NCBI GenBank assembly: GCA_910587345.1
Contig: CAJUKH010000037.1
Coordinates: forward strand, 32,128 to 96,127
DNA from: an uncultured Oscillospiraceae bacterium
GTDB lineage: Bacteria; Bacillota; Clostridia; Oscillospirales; Oscillospiraceae
Reading direction: 5' to 3'
Length of the DNA stretch: 64,000 nucleotides
Part shown: piece by piece, positions 9,548 through 16,526 of the stretch
Layout: each line of letters begins with the position of its first letter
Numbering within the stretch: the first letter of the stretch is position 1
Made by a program: the position numbers and the translations under genes
Notes under the pieces: model-generated
Seen by the model: only the letters and a program-made list of their open reading frames with translations
What the model was told of the DNA's origin: nothing
Database searches by the model: none

Positions 9548-9573
9548 CGTTTCTCCTCCCTTGTCTCTGTTCC

Positions 9574-9620
9574 CCATCCCGAATCAGGGACCGGGATGGT
9601 CCCTTTTCACAGAAAAAGGG
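9574..9620 (-). promoter_or_regulatory. Operon leader with three overlapping inverted repeats
   Basis: Between the promoter and ade three hairpins can form: arms 9601-9607/9614-9620 (7 bp), 9586-9592/9598-9604 (7 bp) and 9574-9581/9592-9599 (8 bp). Each shares bases with its neighbour, so the middle one excludes the other two. No U tract follows. It could act as an attenuator or sensor leader, but it does not match the purine riboswitch core. Confidence 0.4.
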
Positions 9621-9636
9621 TATCTTTGCTGCACAC

Positions 9637-9665
9637 ATTTTAGCATTTTTGTCCATTGTTGTCAA
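9637..9665 (-). promoter_or_regulatory. Strong sigma-A-type promoter of the nucleoside salvage operon
   Basis: On the minus strand TTGACA (9665-9660) is followed by a 17-bp spacer and TAAAAT (9642-9637), with TG one base before the -10. It is about 90 bp upstream of the ade start, and no comparable promoter was seen between the genes downstream, so all eight complete genes and the truncated hydrolase may form one transcript. Confidence 0.8.
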
Positions 9666-9701
9666 CCGCCCTCCCCCCGGTTCTTTCCTGGCTGAAACGG
9701 C

Positions 9702-9744
9702 AAAAAAAGAGAACGGAGGCCCCTTTGGGCCTCCGTTCTCTCTT
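9702..9744 (-). terminator. Intrinsic terminator of the YtxH-like gene
   Basis: A perfect 15-bp stem (9708-9722 with 9727-9741) and CTTT/AAAG loop is followed on the minus strand by a run of seven T. The A run on the other side could give weak bidirectional activity. It ends the small gene at 9745-9918 and insulates the salvage operon promoter. Confidence 0.88.
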
Positions 9745-9918
9745 TTAAAACCCCATCTCGTCGGAAAAATTCTCCATTACCTGACCCATGGTCTTCATGG
9801 CCTTTCCGGCCGCCTTTTTCATGCTGGTCTTCTTCCTGGGGGCCATCACCATTCCCAGCGCCGCGCCGGTCACCACGCCCATGGTCACGCCCTTGACAAA
9901 ATCATGATCCTTTGTCAT
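9745..9918 (-). CDS. Small YtxH-like hydrophobic protein
   Basis: A 57-residue protein, MTKDHDFVKGVTMGVVTGAA at its start, with one glycine/alanine-rich hydrophobic segment (about 8-26) followed by MAPRKKTSMKKAAGKAMK, a basic stretch, and an acidic end NFSDEMGF. This layout resembles YtxH-type general stress proteins of Firmicutes, which are small membrane-associated proteins of unknown function. The ATG at 9918 has a G-rich GGGGGAGAGG run directly upstream; a TTG eight codons earlier is possible but without a site. It is a single-gene unit ended by the hairpin at 9702-9744. Confidence 0.7.
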   Translation of the reverse strand: MTKDHDFVKGVTMGVVTGAALGMVMAPRKKTSMKKAAGKAMKTMGQVMENFSDEMGF

Positions 9919-10033
9919 CCTCTCTCCCCCCCCTTTTTTCAACTGTATTCGGGCTTTCTGCTCCCAAGAGTAGTATGACCAAAAGTAAAAAAAGTCCTCT
10001 TCTAAATTTTACTGGCGAAAAGATGAAAAACCA

Positions 10034-10062
10034 TTGCACAGGCAGCCAATATCATATATAAT
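10034..10062 (+). promoter_or_regulatory. Sigma-A-type promoter upstream of pyrC
   Basis: TTGCAC (10034-10039), 17-bp spacer, TATAAT (10057-10062). The expected start near 10069 gives a leader of about 100 bases with a weak AGGAG/CTCCT pairing followed by seven T at roughly 10080-10122, which might act as an inefficient attenuator. No PyrR-binding consensus was recognised in it. Confidence 0.78.
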
Positions 10063-10167
10063 GTGGGATAGGGAAAAATAGGAGGTTTTGGGCGCATTCT
10101 GTCGCTCCTCTCTTTTTTTGCCATTTTACCTGTTTTCGGCCTTTTTTATCACGGAAAGGAGCTTTTT

Positions 10168-11457
10168 GTGAAGATTTTGATTCGTCAGGCCCGCCCGGTG
10201 GACGCCGCCGGAGGTGTGGGCAATCTCACCGACCTTCTCATCGACGACGGCATGATCGCCGCCATGGGTCCCGAGCTGGAGGTCGAAGACGCTCAGGTCA
10301 TTGAAGCCAAAGGCCTTGTAGTCAGCGCCGGGCTTGTGGATATGCACGTCCATCTGCGCCAGCCCGGCTTCGAGTATAAAGAGACCATTTTTTCCGGTGC
10401 CCTTTCCGCTGCCGCCGGCGGTTTCACCGCCGTGGCCTGTATGCCCAACACCCGACCCGTCATTGACGAACCCGGCGGGGTGGCCTATATCCGGGAGGAG
10501 GCCGGCAAGGCTCTTGCAGAGGGCGGCGCCCGGGTCTGGCCCATCGCCGCCGTTTCCAAGGGCCAGAAGGGGCAGGAGATCAACGATTACGAAGCCCTGA
10601 AGGCCGCCGGGGCGGTGGCCTTGTCTGATGACGGAGTCCCCGTGCAGAACAATAATCTTCTGCGGGACGCCATGATTTTGGCCAACCGGCAGGGACTCAC
10701 TCTCCTCTCTCACTGTGAGGACGCCGATATGGTGCAGAATTTCGCCGTCAACGAGGGTCGTGTCTCCCGTCAGCTCCGCATCCCCGGCCGGCCGGCCATT
10801 GCCGAAGAGCTTCAGGTCATGCGGGACGCCATGCTGGCCGAGGAGACGGGGGCGGCGGTCCATATCTGCCATGTGTCCACCGCCCGCTCGGTGGACATCA
10901 TCCGCCAGGCCAAAAAGCGTGGGGTCCGCATCACCTGCGAGACCTGTCCCCAATACTTCACCTTCACCGAGGAGGAGGTGCTGGAAAAAGGCTCTCTGGC
11001 CCGGGTCAATCCTCCCCTCCGCACCCCCGCCGATGTGGAGGGCATCATTGCGGGCTTAAAGGACGGCACCATCGATGTCATCGCCACCGACCACGCCCCC
11101 CACTCCGCCGAGGAGAAGGCCCGGCCCTTGACCGAGGCTCCCAGCGGCATGATCGGGCTGGAGACCTCCCTGGCCGCCACTCTCACGGCGCTGTATCACA
11201 CCGATAAAATGAGTTTGCCCGATATCATCCGAAAAATGACGGTAAATCCCGCCGCCATCCTCCACCTGCCCACCGCCGGCCATCTGGCCGTAGGGGCCGA
11301 GGCCAACCTGACCCTCTTTGACCCCAACGAGGAGTGGGTGGTGGACCCGGAGCAGTTCCGCTCCAAGGCGAGAAACACCATCTTTGCCGGCAAGACCCTG
11401 AAAGGCCGGGTGAAGTACACCATCCTGGGCGGGGAGATCATTTATCGGGACGAGTGA
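10168..11457 (+). CDS. pyrC: Dihydroorotase
   Basis: Class I dihydroorotase of 429 residues that cyclises carbamoyl aspartate to dihydroorotate in pyrimidine synthesis. The zinc motif DMHVHLRQPG places His60 and His62, the carboxylated-Lys region precedes, HCEDADM near 180 and CHVSTARS near 232 supply further ligands, and ATDHAPHS near 306 holds the catalytic Asp. Translation starts at GTG 10168 with AAAGGAG seven bases upstream. It opens the pyrimidine cluster; pyrF, pyrK and pyrD follow on the same strand with small ORFs between. Confidence 0.96.
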   Translation: MKILIRQARPVDAAGGVGNLTDLLIDDGMIAAMGPELEVEDAQVIEAKGLVVSAGLVDMHVHLRQPGFEYKETIFSGALSAAAGGFTAVACMPNTRPVIDEPGGVAYIREEAGKALAEGGARVWPIAAVSKGQKGQEINDYEALKAAGAVALSDDGVPVQNNNLLRDAMILANRQGLTLLSHCEDADMVQNFAVNEGRVSRQLRIPGRPAIAEELQVMRDAMLAEETGAAVHICHVSTARSVDIIRQAKKRGVRITCETCPQYFTFTEEEVLEKGSLARVNPPLRTPADVEGIIAGLKDGTIDVIATDHAPHSAEEKARPLTEAPSGMIGLETSLAATLTALYHTDKMSLPDIIRKMTVNPAAILHLPTAGHLAVGAEANLTLFDPNEEWVVDPEQFRSKARNTIFAGKTLKGRVKYTILGGEIIYRDE

Positions 11458-11473
11458 GGAGAGGGCGAGTGAT

Positions 11474-11818
11474 TTGAAGAACTCAAATTTGGTACAACTT
11501 GAATGCCTGCTGTTTTTTCTCTCTGGTCTTTTCACTTTAATAAATTGCATTGGCGGAGACGGCAGTCGATTTTTGGATGCTTTGTTCTCCCTGGCCTGGT
11601 TGTGTGCGGGACTGAATGCCCTTCGGAACGCTCGGGGCAGGTCTTTTCTTTACCGTCTGGGAAATGGCGCCTGCTATTTCTGTCTGGTCACAGGGAGATA
11701 TTGGGAGGATTTCCTTCCGCCCAAGGTTCTTTCCTTTATCCACTTGCCGGCTTTCGTGGGCATCCTTGCCTTTTTGACCTATGATTTTATAGTAAATAGG
11801 AAGGAAGCGTCGGTATAA
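11474..11818 (+). CDS. Small membrane protein of unknown function
   Basis: A 114-residue protein with three likely membrane segments (about residues 9-24, 33-50 and 88-106) and a short basic C-terminus. No family was recognised. It starts at TTG 11474; a GAGGAGAGGG site lies about ten bases upstream and no ATG or GTG gives a longer protein. It begins 16 bp after pyrC and is likely co-transcribed. Its base composition is more AT-rich than pyrC, as is that of the next gene and the decayed ORF beyond it, so these three may be a later insertion into the pyrimidine cluster. Confidence 0.6.
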   Translation: MKNSNLVQLECLLFFLSGLFTLINCIGGDGSRFLDALFSLAWLCAGLNALRNARGRSFLYRLGNGACYFCLVTGRYWEDFLPPKVLSFIHLPAFVGILAFLTYDFIVNRKEASV

Positions 11819-11920
11819 AGAAAGTACAGGCGGGGTGTATGCCACCCCTGTGGAGGGGACGGACCGCCGAGGGCGGCAGTCTCTACAGCGTCTGACAGCA
11901 GAGCAAAGGAAGTGTGTGTC
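11819..11920 (+). other. Intergenic GC-rich palindromic stretch
   Basis: About 100 bases with no gene. They contain GGGGTG/CACCCC and CCGCC/GGCGG pairings (around 11832-11875). The stretch is reminiscent of short palindromic intergenic elements, but no second clear copy was found in the window. Confidence 0.35.
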
Positions 11921-12241
11921 ATGCAGAAAAAATTGCTTCCCCATCTTATTTTTTGGCCGGGATGCATCCTCATTTTTCTCGCTTGCCTGTTTGCTCCCTC
12001 TTTCCTTGAGGAACGCCGTGGGCTGGGAGTTCTCTGTATCTGGGTCGGGGTTTCCGGGTTTTGTGGATTTATCCCTTTCCCCCTCACGACCCGCTATGCC
12101 GACGACTTTGGCCGGAACCCCCGTTATCTTTTCTATGTTTTGGCCGGTATTTTGCAGATTTTGTTTCGGTTCAGACAGTGGGGGTTTTCCCTGCTGGTTG
12201 GAGCCGCTACGGTTCTGATCGGACTGTTCGACCGGGAGTAG
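11921..12241 (+). CDS. Small membrane protein of unknown function
   Basis: A 106-residue protein starting MQKKLLPHLIFWPGCILIFL, with membrane segments at about 7-24, 36-52, and 72-100, ending DRE. The ATG at 11921 is preferred over the GTG nine bases earlier because AAAGGAAG lies at the right distance from it and overlaps the GTG. No family was recognised. It is similar in size and layout, though not clearly in sequence, to the protein at 11474-11818, and an eroded third ORF follows immediately. Confidence 0.6.
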   Translation: MQKKLLPHLIFWPGCILIFLACLFAPSFLEERRGLGVLCIWVGVSGFCGFIPFPLTTRYADDFGRNPRYLFYVLAGILQILFRFRQWGFSLLVGAATVLIGLFDRE

Positions 12242-12242
12242 T

Positions 12243-12485
12243 TGGACGGACAATTTTTCCTCCGTCCATACAAAGCCCTTTCGGCAGCGTTTCCTGGCCG
12301 GGCTGCTTCGTTTTGCCGCCATCATGTGTCTTACCCTCGCCTCATATCTTTCAACGCTGGTCTAGACCATCGACCTCAGCGGCGACATTGTCCTTCTCCC
12401 CATTTTCTTTGCCTTTATTTTCACCGGTGCCGAGTTTTATTTTGATATGGTCAAAGAATATCCGGAGGAACGCACCGACCCCTGA
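12243..12485 (+). pseudogene. Remnant of a small membrane-protein gene with in-frame TAG
   Basis: One frame reads as a plausible membrane protein (KPFRQRFLAGLLRFAAIMCL, then SYLSTLV), hits TAG at 12363-12365, and continues in the same frame with a hydrophobic segment (DIVLLPIFFAFIFTGAEFYF) to a charged end DMVKEYPEERTDP and TGA at 12483. No start codon with a ribosome site is visible upstream. The composition resembles the two preceding genes. It is best read as a gene broken by a nonsense mutation and loss of its start, but a sequencing error or a short C-terminal ORF cannot be excluded. Confidence 0.5.
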
Positions 12486-12527
12486 TTTGTGATCAAAACA
12501 TTCAACATACAGAAAGGATTGATCTTT

Positions 12528-13451
12528 ATGTCGTTCGACCACCTGCAGGACCTTATTAAAGCCAAGAAAAACCCCACCGTGGCGGGGCTGGACCCCAAGC
12601 CGGAGTATGTGCCCCCCCACATCCGCAAGGCCAGCTATGACAAGTACGGCGAGACACTGGAGGGGGCGGCCGACGCCATCCTTCAGTTCAATAAAGGGCT
12701 GATGGATGCCCTGTGCGATGTGGTCCCCGCTGTAAAGCCTCAGGCCGCTTACTACGAGAAGCTGGGCTGGCAGGGCATGAAGGTCATGGAGGAGACCATC
12801 CGTTACGCCAGAGAAAAGGGGCTTTTCGTCATTGCCGACATCAAGCGGGGCGACATTGGCTCCACCGCTCAGGCCTACAGCGACGGCTGGCTGGGAAAGA
12901 CCCAGGTGGGAGACAAGCTCCTTCCCGCCTTTGACGTGGACTGTGTCACCGTCAACGGCTACATGGGTTCCGACGCCATCAATCCCTTTCTGGAGACCTG
13001 CCGGGCGGAGGACAAGTGCCTCTTTACGCTGGTGAAGACCTCCAACCCCAGTTCCAGCGAATTGCAGGACATGGTGGCCGGGGACCGGGTGGTCTATCAG
13101 GTCATGGGTGATCTGACCCAGCGGCTTTCCAAAGACGATGTGGGCAAGTACGGCTACACCCGGGCCGGGGCGGTGGTGGGAGCCACCTACCCCTCCGACC
13201 TGCGGGCGCTGCGGAAGCGGCTGGAACACACCTTCTTTCTGGTGCCGGGCTACGGCGCACAGGGCGGCACCGCCGAGGACGTGCAGTACGCCTTTGACAA
13301 GTATGGCCGGGGGGCCATTGTCAACGCCTCCCGCTCCATCATGTGCGCCTGGCAGAAGACGGGGAAGGACGGCATGGACTATCAGGACGCCGCCCGGGCC
13401 GCCGCCGAGGCCATGCGGGACGATATCAGGCAGTTTGTGACCATCCTGTAA
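12528..13451 (+). CDS. pyrF: Orotidine 5'-phosphate decarboxylase
   Basis: Type 2 OMP decarboxylase of 307 residues, the longer form of the family. It makes UMP from OMP. The catalytic DxKxxDI array is seen as IADIKRGDIG with Lys106, preceded by VAGLDPKPEY at the N-terminus and followed by SNPSSSELQD and VPGYGAQGG, which bind phosphate. The ATG at 12528 has AAAGGA about nine bases upstream; the open frame extends 13 codons further without a site. It lies between the decayed ORF and three small Cys-pair protein genes in the pyrimidine cluster. Confidence 0.95.
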   Translation: MSFDHLQDLIKAKKNPTVAGLDPKPEYVPPHIRKASYDKYGETLEGAADAILQFNKGLMDALCDVVPAVKPQAAYYEKLGWQGMKVMEETIRYAREKGLFVIADIKRGDIGSTAQAYSDGWLGKTQVGDKLLPAFDVDCVTVNGYMGSDAINPFLETCRAEDKCLFTLVKTSNPSSSELQDMVAGDRVVYQVMGDLTQRLSKDDVGKYGYTRAGAVVGATYPSDLRALRKRLEHTFFLVPGYGAQGGTAEDVQYAFDKYGRGAIVNASRSIMCAWQKTGKDGMDYQDAARAAAEAMRDDIRQFVTIL

Positions 13452-13463
13452 GGAGGGAGTGTC

Positions 13464-13802
13464 ATGCTCACGGAGGAACATCTCTGCCCCGCCTGCGGCG
13501 TGCCCATGGCTCTGCGCCTTCGCCGGGAAGTGGAGGGGTACGACATCCCCGAAGAGGGTCATGCTCTGGATGTGTTCGGTATGTTCCGCACCGTCACCCT
13601 CTATCTGGATCTCTACACCTGTCCCCAGTGCCGCCGGGCGGAATTTTTCGAGGCCGATCTGGCCCCCGAGCCGGAGGAGCTGGCCGACTGGGACCCCTTC
13701 GCCGACCTGGAACCCGAAGAGAATACGGACCGGCCCGCCGACCCGTGGGAAAAGCGGGGTCTTTTCCGCCGAAAAAAGGACAAACCCGACTGGGAGGGAT
13801 AA
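13464..13802 (+). CDS. Small Cys-pair protein A with C-terminal GLFRRKKDKPDWE motif
   Basis: A 112-residue protein with two zinc-ribbon-like Cys pairs, CPACG (8-12) and CPQCR (53-57), separated by about 45 residues that contain LYLDLYTCP. An acidic linker (EPEELADWDPFADLEPEEN) leads to the terminal motif PADPWEKRGLFRRKKDKPDW. It starts 12 bp after pyrF with GGAGGG upstream. The family was not recognised; a zinc ribbon is inferred from the paired CxxC. Two paralogues follow, at 13911 and 14372, sharing the Cys pairs and the C-terminal motif. The role in a pyrimidine cluster is unknown. Confidence 0.75.
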   Translation: MLTEEHLCPACGVPMALRLRREVEGYDIPEEGHALDVFGMFRTVTLYLDLYTCPQCRRAEFFEADLAPEPEELADWDPFADLEPEENTDRPADPWEKRGLFRRKKDKPDWEG

Positions 13803-14253
13803 GGGGAAACGGCATATGTTTCCTTCCCTTGTCCCCAGTATCCCATCTTCCTCCCGGTCCAGACAGAGCAGACACAGACCCGCTTTGACCATTGAAAAGG
13901 AAGTGACGTTATGTCCGACCTGTTTACCCCCCTTACCCCGCCTCCGGTTCGGCGCTGCTGTCCCGATTGCGGGGTGGAGCTGGAACGGACTCTCCCCCGG
14001 TTCTCCCTTAGCGAAACCCCCTCGAGTCTGTTTGCCGATAACCTTCTGCTGGATATATACACCTGTCCCCGCTGCGGCCTGATCCGGATCTACAGCTATG
14101 ACCACCGGCAGAAAGAGGAGGAGGCCGCCAAAGCGGCGACCCAGCCCGCTCCCCCGCCCCGGCCGGAGGCCGAAGCAAAGGCAGCCCGGCCCGCCGACCC
14201 TTGGGAAAAGGGCGGTCTTTTCCGCCGAAAAAAGGACAAACCCGACTGGGAGG
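13731..14253 (+). repeat. 67-bp near-identical direct repeat ending genes A and B
   Basis: Bases 13731-13797 and 14187-14253 match at 64 of 67 positions by hand alignment and encode the shared C-terminal motif. The DNA between these copies is not repeated to this degree. Confidence 0.85.
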
Positions 14254-14258
14254 AGTGA
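13911..14258 (+). CDS. Small Cys-pair protein B with C-terminal GLFRRKKDKPDWE motif
   Basis: A 115-residue paralogue of protein A. It has CCPDCG near residue 16 and LLDIYTCPRCG near 47, then an Ala/Pro/Glu-rich low-complexity linker and the same terminus, PADPWEKGGLFRRKKDKPDW. AAAGGAAG precedes the ATG at 13911. Over the last 67 bases it is nearly identical at DNA level to gene A, whereas the bodies of the two proteins have diverged. That suggests recent gene conversion or strong selection on the tail. Function unknown. Confidence 0.75.
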   Translation: MSDLFTPLTPPPVRRCCPDCGVELERTLPRFSLSETPSSLFADNLLLDIYTCPRCGLIRIYSYDHRQKEEEAAKAATQPAPPPRPEAEAKAARPADPWEKGGLFRRKKDKPDWEE

Positions 14259-14371
14259 ACCGCCCCAGCAGGGGGCCGGTATTGCCCCGTACGACCTTTA
14301 GCAAGGTCCTCCCGATTGCGGCGGAGGGTCGCTCCAGCCGTTTTTCCTACTGACAGACAGGAGGTATCCCC

Positions 14372-14737
14372 ATGCGCTGTCCCTTCTGCGGCAATGAGAT
14401 GACCCCCGGCGGGCTTTATCTCACCACCCGCCCCCTTCACCCCGACCCCATCCGCTGGGTCCCGCAGGCGGAGGACCGGGACACCGGCTATGCCCCATGG
14501 GGCAGTCGGGCGGCCATTCCCATGGTGGGCTCTTTGGAGGATGAGGCCGCCCGCCGCACTCTGTCCCAGCAGCTTTTCTCCGCTCTTCCCGACGCCGAGG
14601 GGTGGTTCTGCCCCTTTTGCAGAAAGGCGATCGGGATCTTCGACCGGCTGGATGTAAGCGATGAAGCCCCTGAAGAGCCATGGAACAGTTTGGGCCTCTT
14701 CGACCGCAAAAGGGAGTTTCCCCCCTGGGAGGGATAA
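14372..14737 (+). CDS. Small Cys-pair protein C with related C-terminal tail
   Basis: A 121-residue protein beginning MRCPFCGNEMTPGGLYL, with a second pair CPFCRK near residue 85. The spacing between pairs is longer than in A and B and includes a Ser/Leu-rich helix (EDEAARRTLSQQLFSAL). The tail PWNSLGLFDRKREFPPWEG keeps the PW..xGLFxRKxxxPxWE pattern of its two neighbours without their DNA identity, so it is an older paralogue. AGGAGG lies eight bases before the ATG. Resembles PF20097-like small zinc-ribbon proteins only in general layout; function unknown. Confidence 0.75.
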   Translation: MRCPFCGNEMTPGGLYLTTRPLHPDPIRWVPQAEDRDTGYAPWGSRAAIPMVGSLEDEAARRTLSQQLFSALPDAEGWFCPFCRKAIGIFDRLDVSDEAPEEPWNSLGLFDRKREFPPWEG

Positions 14738-14771
14738 CGACCTCCCGGTCAGACCTCTAAACAGTATTATC

Positions 14772-14802
14772 TATAACAGTTATAAAACATAACTGTTATA
14801 AT
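14772..14802 (+). promoter_or_regulatory. AT-rich 12-bp palindrome overlapping an extended -10 promoter of pyrKD
   Basis: Perfect 12-bp arms (14772-14783 and 14789-14800) surround AAAAC. The right arm overlaps TGTTATAAT, an extended -10 with TATAAT at 14797-14802, 44 bp before the pyrK ATG. No good -35 is present. A repressor operator placed over the -10 is the simplest reading; the AT richness stands out in this GC-rich genome. Confidence 0.55.
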
Positions 14803-14845
14803 TTATAACAATCGTCCCCAACATTCTAAAGAAAGTGGTGATCTT

Positions 14846-15622
14846 ATGCCCACCCAGACCCTTGCCCGGGTCACGGAGATGACCCCCCTCAACGACTTCG
14901 CCTGGTCCATGACTCTGGAAGTCAGTGACATGATCCGTACCACCCTGAAAAACCCCGGACAGTTTGTCCATGTGAAATGCGGGGACCAGCGGCTCCTCCG
15001 CCGGCCCATCTCGGTCTGCTCCTGCTCCGAGGACAGCCCCAGCGACCTGCTCCGGCTGGTCTTTGAGGTCCGGGGGGATGGCACCGACTGGCTGGCCCAC
15101 CGGGCGGTGGGCGACGAGGTGGACGTGATGGGCTTTCTGGGCAGCGGCTTTACCCTCTCCCCCACCGGGCGGTATCTGCTGGTGGGTGGCGGCATCGGGG
15201 TGCCTCCCATGCTGGGCTGTGCCCAATCCGCCCCCGGCCGGTGCGATGCGGTGCTGGGCTTTCGGGATAAGGCCCACGCCCTGCTGATGGACGATTTCGC
15301 CCCTGTCTGCCCCACCGTGGCGGTGGCCACCGAGGATGGCAGTCTGGGTGAAAAGGGCTTCGTCACCGGCCCTGTGGAGAAACTTTTGAAGGAAAACCAC
15401 TATGATGCCGTCCTCTGCTGCGGCCCCAAACCCATGCTGATGGCGGCGGCCCAGCTGGCCAAGGCCGCCGGGGTCCCCTGTCAGGTCTCTTTGGAAGAGC
15501 GGATGGCCTGCGGCGTGGGGGCCTGTCTGGGCTGCGCCGTGGCCCTTACCGACGGCTCCATGAAGCACGTCTGCAAGGACGGGCCTGTTTTCAACGCTGA
15601 GGAGGTGGTCTGGAATGGCTGA
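14846..15622 (+). CDS. pyrK: Dihydroorotate dehydrogenase B electron transfer subunit
   Basis: PyrK, 258 residues, carries electrons between NAD and the PyrD FMN via FAD and a 2Fe-2S cluster. The FAD segment is LRRPISVCSC near residue 50, followed by GSGFTLSP and the nucleotide segment LLVGGGIGVPPMLG near 115. The cluster ligands are in ERMACGVGACLGC (Cys at about 220, 225, 228) with a last Cys in MKHVCKDGPVF. Length and order match PyrK of Firmicutes. It overlaps pyrD by 8 bp, which fits obligatory complex formation. Confidence 0.96.
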   Translation: MPTQTLARVTEMTPLNDFAWSMTLEVSDMIRTTLKNPGQFVHVKCGDQRLLRRPISVCSCSEDSPSDLLRLVFEVRGDGTDWLAHRAVGDEVDVMGFLGSGFTLSPTGRYLLVGGGIGVPPMLGCAQSAPGRCDAVLGFRDKAHALLMDDFAPVCPTVAVATEDGSLGEKGFVTGPVEKLLKENHYDAVLCCGPKPMLMAAAQLAKAAGVPCQVSLEERMACGVGACLGCAVALTDGSMKHVCKDGPVFNAEEVVWNG

Positions 15623-16526
15623 TATGAGAGTAAAGCTGGCCGGGGTGGACCTGAAAAACCCCATCACCGTGGCCTCCGGCACCTTTGGCTTCGGTCGGGA
15701 GTACGGGGAATTTTTTGATATCTCCCGTCTGGGGGGCATCTCCGTCAAGGGCCTGACCCCCCTGCCCCGCAACGGCAATCCCTCCCCCCGTATCGCCGAG
15801 ACCCCTCTGGGGATGCTGAATTCGGTGGGGCTTCAGAACCCCGGCGTGGACGCTTTTATCGCCAGGGAGCTGCCCTGGCTCAAGACTCAGGGTCTTACTA
15901 TCATCGCCAACATCTCGGGCAACACTCCCGAGGAGTACGGCGAAATGTGCGCCAAGCTGTCCGCCGCCGGAGTGGACATGATAGAGGTCAACATCTCCTG
16001 CCCCAACGTGAAGGCGGGAGGTCTGGCCTACGGCACCAAGCCGGAAATGGCCGCCGAGGTCACCGAGATCGCCAAACGCCATGCCACTGTACCCATCATG
16101 GTGAAGCTCTCCCCCAATGTCACCGACATCACCGAGATCGCCCGGGCGGTGGAGGGGGCGGGAGCCGATGCCATCAGCCTTATCAACACTATCCGGGGCA
16201 TGGTCATCGATGTAAATACCCGCCGGCCCGTGCTGAAGATGAACACCGGCGGCCTGTCCGGCCCCGCCATCCTGCCCGTGGCCGTCCGCATGGTCTGGGA
16301 GGTGGCCAACGCCGTCAAGGTGCCTATTTTGGGCATGGGGGGCATCTCCACCGGCGCCGACGCCGCCCAGATGCTGCTGGCGGGCGCCACCGCCGTGGCG
16401 GTGGGCGCCGCCACCTTCTCCGACCCCTATGCCCCCCTCCGTATTCTGGAGGAGCTGGAGGCCCTCTGCGACAAGCAGGGGGTAAAGAGCGTCACCGAGC
16501 TTACCGGAGCGGTCCAGCCATGGTAA
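15615..16526 (+). CDS. pyrD: Dihydroorotate dehydrogenase B catalytic subunit
   Basis: Class 1B dihydroorotate dehydrogenase of 303 residues, FMN-containing, oxidising dihydroorotate to orotate with NAD through PyrK. It shows NPITVASGTFGFG at 15-27, substrate loop LNSVGLQNPG near 68, catalytic Cys129 in VNISCPNV, KLSPNVTDI near 163 and FMN phosphate site GMGGISTGADA near 244. The start overlaps pyrK. Presence of PyrK next to it, and Cys rather than Ser as base, both place it in class 1B. Confidence 0.96.
   Translation: MADMRVKLAGVDLKNPITVASGTFGFGREYGEFFDISRLGGISVKGLTPLPRNGNPSPRIAETPLGMLNSVGLQNPGVDAFIARELPWLKTQGLTIIANISGNTPEEYGEMCAKLSAAGVDMIEVNISCPNVKAGGLAYGTKPEMAAEVTEIAKRHATVPIMVKLSPNVTDITEIARAVEGAGADAISLINTIRGMVIDVNTRRPVLKMNTGGLSGPAILPVAVRMVWEVANAVKVPILGMGGISTGADAAQMLLAGATAVAVGAATFSDPYAPLRILEELEALCDKQGVKSVTELTGAVQPW

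Noticed and set aside
9548..9636. Purine riboswitch upstream of ade
   Set aside because: The conserved three-way junction core could not be found; only simple competing stems are present.
10069..10167. Possible PyrR attenuator in the pyrC leader
   Set aside because: No PyrR-binding loop consensus is visible and the only pairing before the T run is five bases; at most a weak terminator.
12363..12365. TAG read as pyrrolysine or programmed readthrough
   Set aside because: There is no start codon, no pyl gene in view and no readthrough context; a decayed gene is simpler.
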